The notes beneath the pieces are model-generated. The model saw only the letters and a list, made by a program, of their open reading frames with translations. It was not told where the DNA came from and did no database searches. Made by a program: the position numbers and the translations under genes. A stretch of DNA of 64,000 nucleotides from Bradyrhizobium sp. JYMT SZCCT0428. GTDB taxonomy: Bacteria > Pseudomonadota > Alphaproteobacteria > Rhizobiales > Xanthobacteraceae. Below, one piece after another: positions 44,677-57,787 of the stretch. Position 1 is the stretch's first letter. Each line of letters begins with the position of its first letter. Location of the stretch: positions 1 through 64,000 of the forward strand of contig NZ_JAFCLS010000007.1 of assembly GCF_018131075.1 (NCBI RefSeq), in the 5' to 3' direction.

Positions 44677-45102
44677 TTAGGCAAGCGTCGCATCCAGCGT
44701 GATCTTGGTGTTCAGCAGTTTCGACACCGGGCAGCCGGCCTTCGCCTTGCCCGCCAGTTCCTGGAATTTCGCGTTGTCGGCGCCGGGAATCTTTGCCGCT
44801 AGTGTTAGATGAACGGACGTGATCGCAAAGCCGTCGCCCTGTTTTTCCAGCGTCACGTCGGCCTTGGTTTCCATCTGCTCGGCGGTGAGCTTGGCTTCAC
44901 CGAGGATCAACGACAGCGCCATGGTGAAGCAGGCGGCGTGCGCGGCGCCGATCAATTCTTCCGGGTTCGAGCCCGGCTTGCCCTCGAAGCGGCTGGCAAA
45001 ACCGTAGGGATAGTCGTTGAGCGCGCCGCTCTTGGTCGAGATTGCGCCCTTGCCGTCCTTGATGCCGCCCTGCCACTTGGCCGAGCCTGATGTCGTCGTC
45101 AT
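44677..45102 (-). CDS. OsmC-family peroxiredoxin
   Basis: 141 residues. A thiol peroxidase that reduces organic hydroperoxides. The two redox Cys are Cys58 (AAHAACFTMALS) and Cys124 (KAGCPVSKLL), as in the OsmC/Ohr family. The start SAKWQGGIKDGKGAIST and the overall length point to the OsmC branch. The ATG at 45102 follows AAGGAG. Confidence 0.92.
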   Translation of the reverse strand: MTTTSGSAKWQGGIKDGKGAISTKSGALNDYPYGFASRFEGKPGSNPEELIGAAHAACFTMALSLILGEAKLTAEQMETKADVTLEKQGDGFAITSVHLTLAAKIPGADNAKFQELAGKAKAGCPVSKLLNTKITLDATLA

Positions 45103-45190
45103 GGAATGCTCCTTCACCGGTGATAACCGATCACGCGCAATCTGGTCGATGGTTGCGTCAGAGCGATGTCAATTGCCGGTGATATCAGCG

Positions 45191-45211
45191 CAAAACGCGT
45201 TCCGCGTTTTG
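45191..45211 (-). terminator. Possible terminator after the TetR gene
   Basis: CAAAACGC and GCGTTTTG form a perfect eight-base stem a few bases after the TetR stop. The stem ends in T residues on the minus strand, but the T-run is short. Confidence 0.45.
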
Positions 45212-45217
45212 TCGCGA

Positions 45218-45892
45218 CTAAGCGCCCACCAGCGCCTTGGCCGGCAGCACCGCCTGCACCACGAGACCGCGGGCGCGGGCGTCCATGACGCCGACCGCAC
45301 GCAACGCCAACAGCGTCACGGTCTGCACGGCGTCGCGCAGTTTTGCGGAATCGTCCATATTGTCAGGGGCCAGCGGGCCGACCAGCGCCTCGTGCAATGC
45401 GCCGAGCAGCGCGGTGGCGGCGAGCGCCGTATCCTGCGCCGGCAGATGTCCGGCACGCACGGCCGCCTCGATCCTTGCTGCGATCTCGCCGGAGATTTCG
45501 CGGCGGCTGGCGAGCCGCGAGACCGACACGTCGACATCGACCGGCTCCGCCAGAATCCCCCAGGCGAGCTTGCGCTGCGACAGTACATGGACGGCAACTG
45601 TCGTGACCGCCGCGGCCAGCGCCGAGGACGGCCCGGGCGCCGCCTCCGCCGCGCGGCGGATCGCGGCCAGTTCGTCGCGCGAAACTTCGGCGATCAATTC
45701 GGAAATCAGTTCCGCCTTGGACGGGAAATAGCGATAGACGGTTCCGGCCGCGACATTGGCGCGGACCGCCACGGGGGCGATCTGCACCGCCGCCATGCCG
45801 CCATCCGCCGCAGCGTCCCGCGCTGCCGCTAGAATGGCGCTGCGCCGCGCCGCCAGCCGTTTCACCACCTGCTGGGTTCGCCGATAGACCAT
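45218..45892 (-). CDS. TetR-family transcriptional regulator
   Basis: 224 residues. The N-terminal HTH (about 15-60) ends in the TetR signature NVAAGTVYRYFPSKAELISEL, and a helical ligand-binding domain follows (WGILAEPVDVDVSVSRLASR). The ATG at 45892 follows GGGGAAG; an ATG at 45907 is an alternative. Divergent from the PAP2 gene. Ligand and targets unknown. Confidence 0.88.
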   Translation of the reverse strand: MVYRRTQQVVKRLAARRSAILAAARDAAADGGMAAVQIAPVAVRANVAAGTVYRYFPSKAELISELIAEVSRDELAAIRRAAEAAPGPSSALAAAVTTVAVHVLSQRKLAWGILAEPVDVDVSVSRLASRREISGEIAARIEAAVRAGHLPAQDTALAATALLGALHEALVGPLAPDNMDDSAKLRDAVQTVTLLALRAVGVMDARARGLVVQAVLPAKALVGA

Positions 45893-45995
45893 GGCGCGCT
45901 TCCCCATCCCCGGCGCGTCCGCACCCGGGAGGGGGTTGCAAGATCGCGCTGCGTCTTCAATGTTTTGAACGACTGTCCCCAATCGCTTTGAAGAA

Positions 45996-46011
45996 CTGAA
46001 CAACTATTCAG
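45996..46011. promoter_or_regulatory. Candidate operator palindrome in the TetR/PAP2 intergenic region
   Basis: CTGAA-N6-TTCAG lies about midway between the divergent TetR and PAP2 genes, where a TetR dimer site would be expected. Short palindromes arise by chance, so confidence is low. Confidence 0.3.
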
Positions 46012-46157
46012 GCCGGAAGACAAGAAGCAATATGACGGTCTGGGGCGCAAATGGCCGCCGAACGCAGGGCGCCAATTGGCGGGCCGATAACCATAGCCGT
46101 TTCCCGAATATTAAGCCTTCCCGCGCAACTGTGCCCTACAACCTCGCAGGGTGCGGC

Positions 46158-47135
46158 ATGGTCAATTCGAACGCTTTCACGGCCTGGCGGCTGTTTCAGC
46201 TGAACTGGATTCCGATTGCCGCCATGGGCGCCGTGGTGCTGCTCGGGGGCGCGCTCTGCGGTTTCACGATGAAACCGCTCGCACTGGCCGTTACTCTGGG
46301 AATCGTCGCGGCGTTGGCGCTGATCGCCTACCTCTATGCCTTCGCCAAGGGCGATCAGGCGGATCCCAAGCTGATCTTTCCGCTGGGGGCGATTTCCCAG
46401 CTGCTGTTGATCGCGACGATCATGGGGCCACTGACCTACGTAGCTGCTGTGACCAACTGGCCGCTGCAGGACCGCGCCTTACTCGCGATCGATCGCGCCA
46501 TGGGCATGGATCCGGAAATGATCGCGCGATACGTCAACGACCGTGAATGGCTGGGCGCTTTGCTGGTGCGCAGCTACACCCTGATCAAGATCATCCTGGT
46601 CGCGATCCCGCTGGTCCTTGCCCTGACATCGCGTTTTGTGCGGCTGCAGGTGTTCGTGCTTGCGTTCAGCCTGACGCTGATCATGACGCTCTTGATTTCG
46701 ACGTTCACGCCGGCGGTCGGAACCTATTACGGCCTCAACATCGATCCTGCGCAATTCTCGTCGCTGGATGCCTCGATGTATCAGGCGCAGCTGCGCGACA
46801 TCCTGGCGCTGCGCGATGGCTCGCTGCGGCATCTCGAATTGCTCAAGATCACCGGCATCGTATCCTTCCCGAGCTTCCACGCGGCTTCCGCCGTGCTCTA
46901 CATCTGGGCGCTTTGGCCGGTGCGCTATGTCGGAGGGGCAGCGGTCGTCCTCAATATCCTGATGATGGCTTCGACGCCGGTGATCGGCGCCCACTACATG
47001 ATCGACGTGTTCGGCGGTGTCGCGCTGGCCGTGATCGGCATCTGCCTTGCCAAATATCTCGTGAACATCGTGGCGCCCTCGTCGTCGAAGGCACAGGCTG
47101 CGTCGCAGGTAGCCCTGGTGCCGGCATTGGATTAG
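46158..47135 (+). CDS. PAP2-superfamily membrane protein (Aur1/Ipt1-like)
   Basis: 325 residues with about eight membrane helices. The catalytic motifs are FPSFHAASAVL near residue 237 and GAHYMIDVFGG near 276, the arrangement of the PAP2_3 (inositol phosphotransferase-like) subgroup. It may be a lipid phosphatase or transfer a phospho-headgroup on the outer face of the inner membrane. The ATG at 46158 follows AGGGTG. Confidence 0.85.
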   Translation: MVNSNAFTAWRLFQLNWIPIAAMGAVVLLGGALCGFTMKPLALAVTLGIVAALALIAYLYAFAKGDQADPKLIFPLGAISQLLLIATIMGPLTYVAAVTNWPLQDRALLAIDRAMGMDPEMIARYVNDREWLGALLVRSYTLIKIILVAIPLVLALTSRFVRLQVFVLAFSLTLIMTLLISTFTPAVGTYYGLNIDPAQFSSLDASMYQAQLRDILALRDGSLRHLELLKITGIVSFPSFHAASAVLYIWALWPVRYVGGAAVVLNILMMASTPVIGAHYMIDVFGGVALAVIGICLAKYLVNIVAPSSSKAQAASQVALVPALD

Positions 47136-47338
47136 GCCGCCATCGTCGTGCCTTGCGATGGTAAATTCTGACTAAAACGCTTGCCCGCCCGGTTAACGGC
47201 TTCTTCGCCAAACATCGTCATTGTCAGGCGCAGGAGCCTGCAATTCACGCAAAAATAGCGCGGCTATGGTCAGGTAGCGGAAATTCCTGCGGCACGCCGT
47301 GCCTGTCACACCAACGCAAGAAGCCGGCCCAAAATCCG

Positions 47339-48856
47339 ATGTCCATTTCCTTCGCCAATCCGATTGTTAATGGCGCCAGTGTCCGCAGCCTCGGGCGCGT
47401 GCTGATTCCGCTGCTGACCGGGCTCGCCGCCTATCTGATCTTCCTGTCGCTCGGGGAAATCCTGCTGCGGGACTCCGACACGCTCTGGCAGATCAGGATC
47501 GGGCAGTGGATCGTCGGGAACGGCGCCGTGCCCTACACCGACGTTCATACCTTCACCCGGTTTGGCGAACCCTGGATGTCGAGCTCCTGGCTGTCCCAGG
47601 TGCTCTATGCCGTTTCCTATGAATCTTTGGGCTGGGCGGGCCCGGTCATCCTGACCTCGCTCGCGATCGGGGCGACGGTCACGATCTTCATGTACCTGTT
47701 TGCCGACTATCTCGACCCCACCCGCGCGATCCTGCTGGTCACGCTTGCGGTGCTGGAGTCGGCGACCCACTTCCTGGCACGCCCCCACATGCTGGCGTTC
47801 CCGTTCATGGTCGCGTTCCTCGGCGGGCTGCTGGCGGCCGCGGATCGCCGGACCGCGCCGTCATGGTGGCTGCTGCCGGTGCTTGCGCTTTGGGCCAATC
47901 TGCACGGCGGTTTTGTTCTCGGACTGGCACTGATCGGACCGATTGGCCTGGAAGCGCTTTGGACCTGCGAACGCAAGGACCGCGTCAGGCTGACGATTCA
48001 ATGGACGATGTTCGGTGTTGCCGCCGTCGTGGCGTGCTGCTGCACCCCCTATGGCTGGAACACGCTGATCGGTGCGGCAAAGATCCTCAGCCTCGGCAAG
48101 CTGCTGTCCATGATCTGGGAATGGATGCCGGCCAACTTCGCCACCTGGAGCTTCTTCGAATTCACGCTGCTGGGCCTGATCGGTCTCGGCTTCTATCGTG
48201 GCCTCTCATTGTCGGTGCCGCGAATCATCCTGCTGCTCGGCCTGCTCTGGATGGCGCTGTCGCATTCCCGGAACATCGAAATCTTCGCCTTCATTGCGCC
48301 ACTGGTTGTGGCCAAGCCGTTTGCCGAGCAGTTGGGAACGCTGCGCACGGCGATGGTGCCCGTTCGGGATGCGCAGTCGCGGGCGCCTGTCGTGATGCTT
48401 GCCGCGCTCGCGGTGGCGGTGGCCGGATGGGCATCGACGCAAGTGTTCATCGCGCACCACCCGTTCTCGTTCCTGCCGTCCCAGACGCCGGTCGCAGCGG
48501 TGGACGTCCTGCAGAAGCGGCAGGCTCAGCGCATCTTCAGCACGTCGCCGTTTGGCGGCTATCTGCTGTCTCGCGACATCAAGGCCTTCATCGACGGCCG
48601 CGCCGAACTCTACGGCGAACAGTTCGTCCTGGACTATTTCGACGCGGTCACCGCCAAGGACGTCAACATACTGCTCGCCACGCTCGACAAGTATCAGATC
48701 GACGCCACCTTGCTGGGGCCGGATTTGCCGGCCACCAAGGTGCTGGATCATATCGCGGGGTGGAAGCGGGTGTATGCGGACAACGTCGCCGTGATCCACG
48801 TCCGCGACGATCAGCGCAAGGCCGCTCCATCTTCCGCGCCGGGTTCGTCGAACTGA
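47339..48856 (+). CDS. Polytopic membrane protein, GT-C glycosyltransferase-like
   Basis: 505 residues with about eleven membrane helices. The first extracytoplasmic loop holds RDSDTLWQIRIGQWIVGNG with an Asp-Ser-Asp, then TDVHTFTRFGEPWMSSSWLS. This is the layout of GT-C transferases that use lipid-linked sugars. A soluble C-terminal portion of about 120 residues follows (STSPFGGYLLSRDIKAFIDG). Sugar and acceptor are unknown. No ribosome site is obvious at the ATG. Confidence 0.75.
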   Translation: MSISFANPIVNGASVRSLGRVLIPLLTGLAAYLIFLSLGEILLRDSDTLWQIRIGQWIVGNGAVPYTDVHTFTRFGEPWMSSSWLSQVLYAVSYESLGWAGPVILTSLAIGATVTIFMYLFADYLDPTRAILLVTLAVLESATHFLARPHMLAFPFMVAFLGGLLAAADRRTAPSWWLLPVLALWANLHGGFVLGLALIGPIGLEALWTCERKDRVRLTIQWTMFGVAAVVACCCTPYGWNTLIGAAKILSLGKLLSMIWEWMPANFATWSFFEFTLLGLIGLGFYRGLSLSVPRIILLLGLLWMALSHSRNIEIFAFIAPLVVAKPFAEQLGTLRTAMVPVRDAQSRAPVVMLAALAVAVAGWASTQVFIAHHPFSFLPSQTPVAAVDVLQKRQAQRIFSTSPFGGYLLSRDIKAFIDGRAELYGEQFVLDYFDAVTAKDVNILLATLDKYQIDATLLGPDLPATKVLDHIAGWKRVYADNVAVIHVRDDQRKAAPSSAPGSSN

Positions 48857-48866
48857 CGCCCGGCTC

Positions 48867-49997
48867 TCACTCCCAGGTCAGCGCGCCACCGTTCTGATAC
48901 TCGATGACGCGCGTCTCGAAGAAGTTCTTTTCCTTCTTCAGGTCCATCGCTTCCGACATCCATGGGAACGGATTCTCGGTCTCGTCGAACACCCGCGCCA
49001 GCCCGAGCTGGGCGCAGCGGCGGTTGGCGATGAAGTGCATGTAGGTCTCGCACAAAGCCGCGTTCAGCCCGAGAAAGCCGCGCGGCATGGTGTCCCGGCC
49101 ATAGGCGGCTTCGAGCTCGGCTGCGGTGCGCACCATGTCACGAACCTCGTCCTGGAACGCCTTGGTCCACAGATGCGGATTCTCGATCTTGATCTGGTTG
49201 ATGACGTCGATGCCGAAATTCAGGTGAATCGATTCGTCGCGCAGGATGTACTGGTATTGCTCGGCAATCCCCACCATCTTGTTGCGGCGGCCGAGCGATA
49301 GGATCTGCGCAAAGCCCGTGTAGAACCACATGCCCTCGAAGATCACATAGAAGGCGACGAGGTCGCGCAGGAACGCCTGGTCGGCCTCCGGTGTGCCGGT
49401 CTTGAAGTCGGGATCATCGAGATGCTGGGTGTGCTTCAGCGCCCACGCCGCCTTGTCGGTAATCGACGGCACCTCGCGGTACATGTTGAACAGCTCGCCC
49501 TCGTCCAGGCCCAAACTCTCCACGATGTACTGGAAGGTGTGGGTATGCACCGCTTCCTCGAAGGACTGCCGCAGCAGATATTGCCGGCATTCCGGATTGG
49601 TCAGATGGCGGTAGATCGCCAGCACGATGTTGTTGGCGACCAGGCTCTCGGACGCCGCGAAGAAGCCGAGATTGCGCTTGATGGCGCGGCGCTCGTCCTC
49701 GGTGAGGCCGTCGCGCGACTTCCATAGCGCGATATCGGCCTGCATCGAGACTTCGGTCGGCATCCAGTGATTGTTGCAGCCGGCGAGATATTTCTCCCAC
49801 GCCCATTTGTATTTCAGCGGCAGCAACTGATTGACGTCGGCGCGGCAATTGATCATCCGCTTGTCGTCGACCGACACACGGCCACCGCGGCGGTCGATGG
49901 TGCCGAGCCCGGTTTGATCGGTCTCGGCAAGGGGTGATGCCGCAAAGGGCGGCGGCGCGTGAGATGCGGGCGCGGAAGGTTCGGACCAGTCGAGCAT
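48867..49997 (-). CDS. nrdB: Ribonucleotide reductase beta subunit, class Ic-like
   Basis: 376 residues. Supplies the oxidant that starts ribonucleotide reduction by NrdA. Metal ligands are visible at Glu117 (FFAASESL), Glu148 and His151 ([11 protein letters not shown]), and later [12 protein letters not shown]. The position of the radical Tyr, four after His151, is Phe155. The same replacement occurs in Chlamydia trachomatis NrdB, which uses an Mn(IV)/Fe(III) cofactor instead of a tyrosyl radical. The C-terminal tail is intact. It lies 29 bases after nrdA, and both are behind a cobalamin riboswitch. Confidence 0.95.
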   Translation of the reverse strand: MLDWSEPSAPASHAPPPFAASPLAETDQTGLGTIDRRGGRVSVDDKRMINCRADVNQLLPLKYKWAWEKYLAGCNNHWMPTEVSMQADIALWKSRDGLTEDERRAIKRNLGFFAASESLVANNIVLAIYRHLTNPECRQYLLRQSFEEAVHTHTFQYIVESLGLDEGELFNMYREVPSITDKAAWALKHTQHLDDPDFKTGTPEADQAFLRDLVAFYVIFEGMWFYTGFAQILSLGRRNKMVGIAEQYQYILRDESIHLNFGIDVINQIKIENPHLWTKAFQDEVRDMVRTAAELEAAYGRDTMPRGFLGLNAALCETYMHFIANRRCAQLGLARVFDETENPFPWMSEAMDLKKEKNFFETRVIEYQNGGALTWE

Positions 49998-50026
49998 TGG
50001 GCTTATTTCCTGATGTTTCTTGCTGC

Positions 50027-52942
<2,916 letters not shown>

Positions 52943-53032
52943 CGGCAGACCCCGTGGTGTTGTTGAGGCCGGATGTCTTTGGGGACGCTGCATCGAATGC
53001 GCGGCGGCGAACGCCGGCATGGATCTGCAAGC

Positions 53033-53061
53033 GACCGCCGGGACACCCCGCCCGTGGACGT
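53033..53061 (-). promoter_or_regulatory. Probable expression platform of the nrdAB riboswitch
   Basis: Just after the riboswitch the minus strand reads a CGTCC-N2-GGGCGGGGTGTCCCGG block. It matches the block at the same place after the metE riboswitch (58936-58965) with few differences. This is the likely terminator or switching stem; its precise fold was not computed. Confidence 0.6.
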
Positions 53062-53075
53062 TTTTTCGGTGTCGC

Positions 53076-53262
53076 GGCAGGTCTCCTGGCTCGCAGGTCG
53101 TCGTCGTTCCCTGGTCTTCCCAATGCGCGCCGGCGCATCAGTGACGTAAAAAACGGGAGCGACTCACTGCTTACAGTTGCGGGGGCAGCGCCGGAATTTC
53201 GCACTTGCGTGCGATTCACCGGCTTCCCTCTTAGCCACCAAATCTTGCGATCAAGCGGACCG
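53076..53262 (-). promoter_or_regulatory. Cobalamin riboswitch upstream of nrdAB
   Basis: On the minus strand the B12 box AGCCAGGAGACCTGCC (53076-53091) is perfect. The upstream conserved parts GCTAAGAGGGAAGCCGGTG and CTGCCCCCGCAACTG are in the right order and spacing. The element ends about 130 bases before the nrdA ATG. Adenosylcobalamin binding should lower nrdAB expression, as known for the nrdABS riboswitch of Streptomyces. Confidence 0.93.
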
Positions 53263-53433
53263 TGACATCTACATGTGGTGATATTCGGGGGAATGTGTCA
53301 ATGGGGCGTTAAGATCAATGCCCGCTGTTCTCAAAAAATTTTGTGCGGGCAGACGCCGGAGCGATAGCAGGACCTGATTCTTCCGCCGCACGAAAGAAAT
53401 TTCCCGCAAATCCCCGGGTCACCCCTCCCCGGG
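53263..53433. other. Region between scfR end and nrdAB leader
   Basis: About 170 bases without a gene, presumably holding the nrdAB promoter. TTGACA occurs on the minus strand near 53305, but no convincing -10 follows at the right spacing. I found no NrdR box. Confidence 0.4.
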
Positions 53434-54855
53434 TCACGACGTGGCATAGGGCGCAAAGCGCGAGCGCGTCTCATCGATGCGCAATGCGCGGCCGATCGGC
53501 GGAAAGGCGCGCTGCGCGCAATCCGGACGCTCGCAGACCTTGCAGCCCATCCCGATCGGCGTCGCGTTCGCAGTCTTCAGATTGATGCCTTCCGAATACA
53601 CCACGCGCTCGGCGTGCCGTACGTCGCAGCCGAGCGCCACGGCAAACGTCTTGGTGGGCGCGCCGTATTTGCCGCGGGCGTGCGATACCGTGCGGGCGAT
53701 CCAGAGATAGGTCCGCTCGTCCGGCATGCGCGCGAGCTGCGTCAGGATGCGCCCTGGGCTCGCAAAGGCTTCATAGACATTCCACAGCGGACAGGTGCCG
53801 CCGACCCGCGAGAAATGAAAATCGGTCGCCGATTGCCGCTTGGAAATATTTCCGGCGCGGTCCACACGAATGAAGAAGAACGGCACGCCGCGGGCGCCGT
53901 TACGTTGCAGTGTGCTCAGCCGGTGACAGACGGTCTCGAAGCCGACCGCGAACTGGTATCCCAATAATTCGATGTCGTAACGCCGCTGCTCGGCCGCCGC
54001 GAGAAAACGCCCATAGGGCATGATCAACGCGCCAGCGAAATAATTCGCAAGCCCGATCCGCGCCAGCCCGCGCGCCTCCTGGCTGGTAAAACCGGCACCA
54101 TCGACCAGCGTGGTCAATTCGCGGTCGAACGCCAGCATCGCGATCTGGGTTCCGATCTGGAAGGCGCGCTGTCCCGGCCGCAGACCGGGCGCGAGATAGA
54201 GCGTGCTGGTTCGCGAATCGAATTTCCGTTCATTGCCCGAAGGCAGATCGTCGATCGTCTCGAAAACCAGTTTTACGCCGTGGCTGTCAGCCAGATAAGC
54301 GGCCAGTGCGGTATCCATCTGCCCGATCGGAAAGTCCATCGCCTGCGCGATGGCCTCGGCGGCTTCGTCGAGCTCGGCGATGTAGTTGTGCCGCAGATAG
54401 AAGAAATCGCGCACTTCCTCGAACGGTGTTGAAGGCAGCACCGGCACGTCTGACTGCCGGTCCTCGCCCAGCCGTGCCGCCAGCAGGCCGGCCTGCTCGA
54501 TCGACTGGCGATATTTGCGATGGATCGTGACCAGCGCGCGCCCGACCGCCGGCATGTTCATCGCGAGTTCGCGAAGCTCGACCGCCGCGATGGTTTCGCC
54601 GAAGGCCGCGTCCGACAGCGCCTCGCGCAAATCCGCGATCAGCCGCGCCTCGTCGTCCTCGGAAAACACCTGCAGGTCGAGCCCGAACGCGCTGTTGAGC
54701 GCCAGCAGCACCTGCACGGTCAACGGCCGCTGATTGTTCTCGAGCTGGTTGAGATAGCTCAGCGAGATGCCGAGCCGCTGCGCCAGCGCCGCCTGGGTCA
54801 GGCGCTGTTCTTCCCGCAGGCGCTTCAGCCGCAGCCCCATGAACGCTTTCTTCAT
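53434..54855 (-). CDS. ScfR/RamB-type regulator of propionate metabolism
   Basis: 473 residues. An N-terminal XRE HTH (about 8-62, [20 protein letters not shown], then [10 protein letters not shown]) is followed by an IrrE/DUF955-like middle and a C-terminal short-chain-fatty-acyl regulator domain with Cys clusters ([12 protein letters not shown]). This is the ScfR/RamB family, whose members control methylcitrate-cycle and glyoxylate genes in response to acyl-CoA. It is divergent from prpDCB. The ATG at 54855 follows AGAGG. Confidence 0.9.
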   Translation of the reverse strand: MKKAFMGLRLKRLREEQRLTQAALAQRLGISLSYLNQLENNQRPLTVQVLLALNSAFGLDLQVFSEDDEARLIADLREALSDAAFGETIAAVELRELAMNMPAVGRALVTIHRKYRQSIEQAGLLAARLGEDRQSDVPVLPSTPFEEVRDFFYLRHNYIAELDEAAEAIAQAMDFPIGQMDTALAAYLADSHGVKLVFETIDDLPSGNERKFDSRTSTLYLAPGLRPGQRAFQIGTQIAMLAFDRELTTLVDGAGFTSQEARGLARIGLANYFAGALIMPYGRFLAAAEQRRYDIELLGYQFAVGFETVCHRLSTLQRNGARGVPFFFIRVDRAGNISKRQSATDFHFSRVGGTCPLWNVYEAFASPGRILTQLARMPDERTYLWIARTVSHARGKYGAPTKTFAVALGCDVRHAERVVYSEGINLKTANATPIGMGCKVCERPDCAQRAFPPIGRALRIDETRSRFAPYATS

Positions 54856-54876
54856 TCGGCCTCTATTTGATCTTGG

Positions 54877-54894
54877 ACTTTGCAAACTTTGCAA
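54877..54894. promoter_or_regulatory. Likely ScfR operator in the scfR-prpD intergenic region
   Basis: Two direct copies of CTTTGCAA at 54878-54885 and 54887-54894, nine bases apart, resemble the TTTGCAAA core bound by RamB-family regulators. They lie 23 bases before the scfR start and about 150 before prpD, so binding could control both directions. Confidence 0.6.
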
Positions 54895-55042
54895 GCGCGC
54901 GAAAAATCTTCGCAGAACTACACTTTTTCAGCCATTTCCAAGCACTCTCGTTTGTGGATATTGCGAACTTCTGACGGAAATTCAAGCCGTGCAACCGCAC
55001 TCGTCCTTGGTTTGCCCGCAAGTCCCAGAGGAAGCCCGTTCC

Positions 55043-56593
55043 GTGAAGCACCACAAAGTCCGCACCTACAAATCCGCCGAACGTCTCGACCGCGCCGATC
55101 AACTGGCCTGGAAGATCGCTTCCGTCGCCGCCGACCCGGTCCGCATCGAGGACGAGGTGGCCGAGATGATCGGCAACCGCATCATCGACAATGCCGCGGT
55201 TGCCGCCGCGTCGATCGCCCGGCATCCGGTGGTCACCGCGCGGGCGCAGGCAGTGGCGCATCCAAAGCAAGCGGGCGCGACGATCTTCGGACTGCCGGCC
55301 AGCCAGCGTTATTCGCCGGAATGGGCGGCATGGGCCAACGGCGTCGCCGTGCGCGAACTCGATTTCCACGACACGTTTTTGGCGGCGGACTATTCGCACC
55401 CCGGCGACAACATCCCACCGGTGCTGGCGGTGGCGCAGCATTGCGGATCGTCGGGCGAGGATCTCGTGCGCGCGCTCGCAGCCGCTTATGAAATCCAGGT
55501 CGATCTGGTGAAAGGCATCTGTCTGCACGAGCACAAGATCGATCATATCGCCCATCTCGGCCCCTCGGCGGCGGCCGGCATCGGCGCCCTGCTCGGGCTC
55601 TCGACTGAGACGATCTATCAGGCGGTGCAGCAGGCGCTTCACGTCACCACCACCACGCGGCAATCGCGCAAGGGCGAGATTTCGAGTTGGAAGGCCTATG
55701 CGCCGGCGTTCGCGGGCAAGATGGCCATTGAAGCGGTCGACCGCGTCGTGCGCGGCGAAGGCGCGCCGTCGCCGGCCTATGAGGGCGAAGACGGCTTTAT
55801 CGCGTGGCTGCTCGGCGGGCCCAGGGCGGAATACACCGTGCCGCTGCCGCAAAAAGGCGAACTCAAGCGCGCCATCCTCGATACCTACACCAAGGAACAT
55901 TCGGCGGAATATCAGAGCCAGGCGCTGATCGACCTCGCCCGCCGGATGGGACCGAAGATTGGCAACCTCGCCGGAATCGAACGCATCGTCATCCATACCA
56001 GCCATCACACCCACTACGTGATCGGCACCGGCGCCAACGATCCGCAGAAGATGGACCCGAAGGCCAGCCGCGAGACCCTTGATCATTCCATCATGTACAT
56101 CTTCGCCGTCGCGCTCGAAGACGGCGGCTGGCACCACGAGAAATCCTACGCGCCCGAACGTGCCGGCCGCCCGGAGACAATCGCGCTCTGGCGCAAGATC
56201 TCGACCGTCGAGGACCCCGAATGGACCCGGCGCTACCATAGCCATGACCCCAGGCAAAAAGCCTTTGGCGGCCGCGTCGTCGTCACGCTGAAGGGCGGCT
56301 CTGTTATCAGCGACGAGATCGCGGTCGCCGACGCCCATCCGCTCGGCGCCCGGCCCTTCAAGCGGCCGGATTACGTCCGGAAGTTCAGGACGCTGGCGGA
56401 AGGCGTGATTGCCGCAGCCGAACAGGACCGCTTCATCGCCGCCGTCGAACGGCTGCCGTCACTGCGGGCCGGTGAGTTGTCTGAGCTTAGCTTTGTGGTC
56501 GATTCCTCGCGGCTGGGAGCAGCTCCCCAGCGCGGCATTTTCGATTGGCAGCCTGATACGCGAGCTTCTGTGCGACGCGCGGCGGCATCATAA
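55043..56593 (+). CDS. prpD: 2-methylcitrate dehydratase PrpD
   Basis: 516 residues of the MmgE/PrpD family. Removes water from 2-methylcitrate in the methylcitrate cycle. The GTG at 55043 follows AGAGGAAG and gives the usual start [20 protein letters not shown]. Family blocks are [39 protein letters not shown] and [20 protein letters not shown]. First gene of prpD-prpC-prpB. A longer frame upstream overlaps scfR and was rejected. Confidence 0.94.
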   Translation: MKHHKVRTYKSAERLDRADQLAWKIASVAADPVRIEDEVAEMIGNRIIDNAAVAAASIARHPVVTARAQAVAHPKQAGATIFGLPASQRYSPEWAAWANGVAVRELDFHDTFLAADYSHPGDNIPPVLAVAQHCGSSGEDLVRALAAAYEIQVDLVKGICLHEHKIDHIAHLGPSAAAGIGALLGLSTETIYQAVQQALHVTTTTRQSRKGEISSWKAYAPAFAGKMAIEAVDRVVRGEGAPSPAYEGEDGFIAWLLGGPRAEYTVPLPQKGELKRAILDTYTKEHSAEYQSQALIDLARRMGPKIGNLAGIERIVIHTSHHTHYVIGTGANDPQKMDPKASRETLDHSIMYIFAVALEDGGWHHEKSYAPERAGRPETIALWRKISTVEDPEWTRRYHSHDPRQKAFGGRVVVTLKGGSVISDEIAVADAHPLGARPFKRPDYVRKFRTLAEGVIAAAEQDRFIAAVERLPSLRAGELSELSFVVDSSRLGAAPQRGIFDWQPDTRASVRRAAAS

Positions 56594-56604
56594 GGGAGGA
56601 CGCG

Positions 56605-57777
56605 ATGACTGACGTAAAACCTGCGCCCAAGAAATCCGTCGCGCTCTCCGGCGTCGTCGCCGGCAACACCGCGCTGTGCAGCGTCGGCCGCAGCGGCAAC
56701 GATCTGCATTACCGCGGCTACGACATTCTCGATGTCGCCGGTGTCTGCGAATTCGAGGAGATCGCGCATCTATTGGTGCATGGCAGCCTGCCGACCCGCA
56801 GCGAGCTTGCCAACTACAAGGTCAAGCTGAAATCGCTGCGCGGCCTGCCGCGCGCGGTACTGAACACGCTGGAACAATTGCCGGCGGCGGCGCATCCGAT
56901 GGACGTGATGCGCTCCGGTGTCTCCGCGCTCGGCTGCGTGCTGCCCGAAGGCCATGACCACAATCCGCCTGGCGCGCGCGACATCGCCGACCGCCTGATG
57001 GCTTCGCTCGGATCGATGCTGCTCTACTGGCACCATTACGCCCATCATGGCCGCCGCATCGAGGTCGAAACCGACGACACTTCGATCGGTGCGCATTTCC
57101 TGCATTTGCTGCACGGCAAGCCGCCGTCCGCCTCGCACGAGCGCGCAATGCATACGTCGCTCAACCTCTATGCCGAGCACGAATTCAACGCCTCGACCTT
57201 CACCGCGCGCTCGATCGCCGGCACCGGCGCCGACATCTATTCGGCGATAACAGGCGCCATCGGCGCGCTGCGCGGGCCGAAACATGGCGGCGCCAATGAG
57301 GTCGCGTTCGAGGTGCAGAAACGTTACGCCGATCCCGATGAGGCCGAGGCCGACATCCGCCGCCGGATCACGGCCAGGGAAGTCGTGATCGGCTTCGGTC
57401 ATCCCGTCTATACGATCGCCGATCCCCGCAACAAGGTGATCAAGCAGGTCGCCCGTCAGCTCAGCGCCGAGGGCGGCAGCATGCGCATGTATGAGATCGC
57501 CGACCGCATCGAGGCTGTCATGTCGGAGACCAAGCGGATGTTCGCCAACCTCGACTGGTTCAGCGCGGTTTCCTATCATGCCATGGGCGTGCCGACGGCG
57601 ATGTTCACGCCACTGTTCGTGATTTCGCGCACCTCGGGCTGGGCGGCGCACGTGATCGAGCAACGGATCGACAGCAAGATCATCCGCCCTGCAGCCAATT
57701 ATGTCGGCCCTGACAACCGCGCCTTCGTTCCGCTGGAGGCGCGCGACCTGCCGCCTTCGTCCGTGCGCGCCGCATAA
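56605..57777 (+). CDS. prpC: 2-methylcitrate synthase PrpC
   Basis: 390 residues, citrate-synthase fold. Condenses propionyl-CoA with oxaloacetate. Active-site segments are [20 protein letters not shown] (His), [18 protein letters not shown] (His) and the Asp in [20 protein letters not shown]. The length and the block [15 protein letters not shown] fit PrpC rather than GltA. The ribosome site is GGGAGG. It starts 11 bases after prpD. Confidence 0.93.
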   Translation: MTDVKPAPKKSVALSGVVAGNTALCSVGRSGNDLHYRGYDILDVAGVCEFEEIAHLLVHGSLPTRSELANYKVKLKSLRGLPRAVLNTLEQLPAAAHPMDVMRSGVSALGCVLPEGHDHNPPGARDIADRLMASLGSMLLYWHHYAHHGRRIEVETDDTSIGAHFLHLLHGKPPSASHERAMHTSLNLYAEHEFNASTFTARSIAGTGADIYSAITGAIGALRGPKHGGANEVAFEVQKRYADPDEAEADIRRRITAREVVIGFGHPVYTIADPRNKVIKQVARQLSAEGGSMRMYEIADRIEAVMSETKRMFANLDWFSAVSYHAMGVPTAMFTPLFVISRTSGWAAHVIEQRIDSKIIRPAANYVGPDNRAFVPLEARDLPPSSVRAA

Positions 57778-57787
57778 GGAGACATGA

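Noticed and set aside
53263..53340. NrdR box upstream of nrdAB
   Set aside because: No sequence close enough to the 16-base NrdR consensus, and no pair at the usual spacing.
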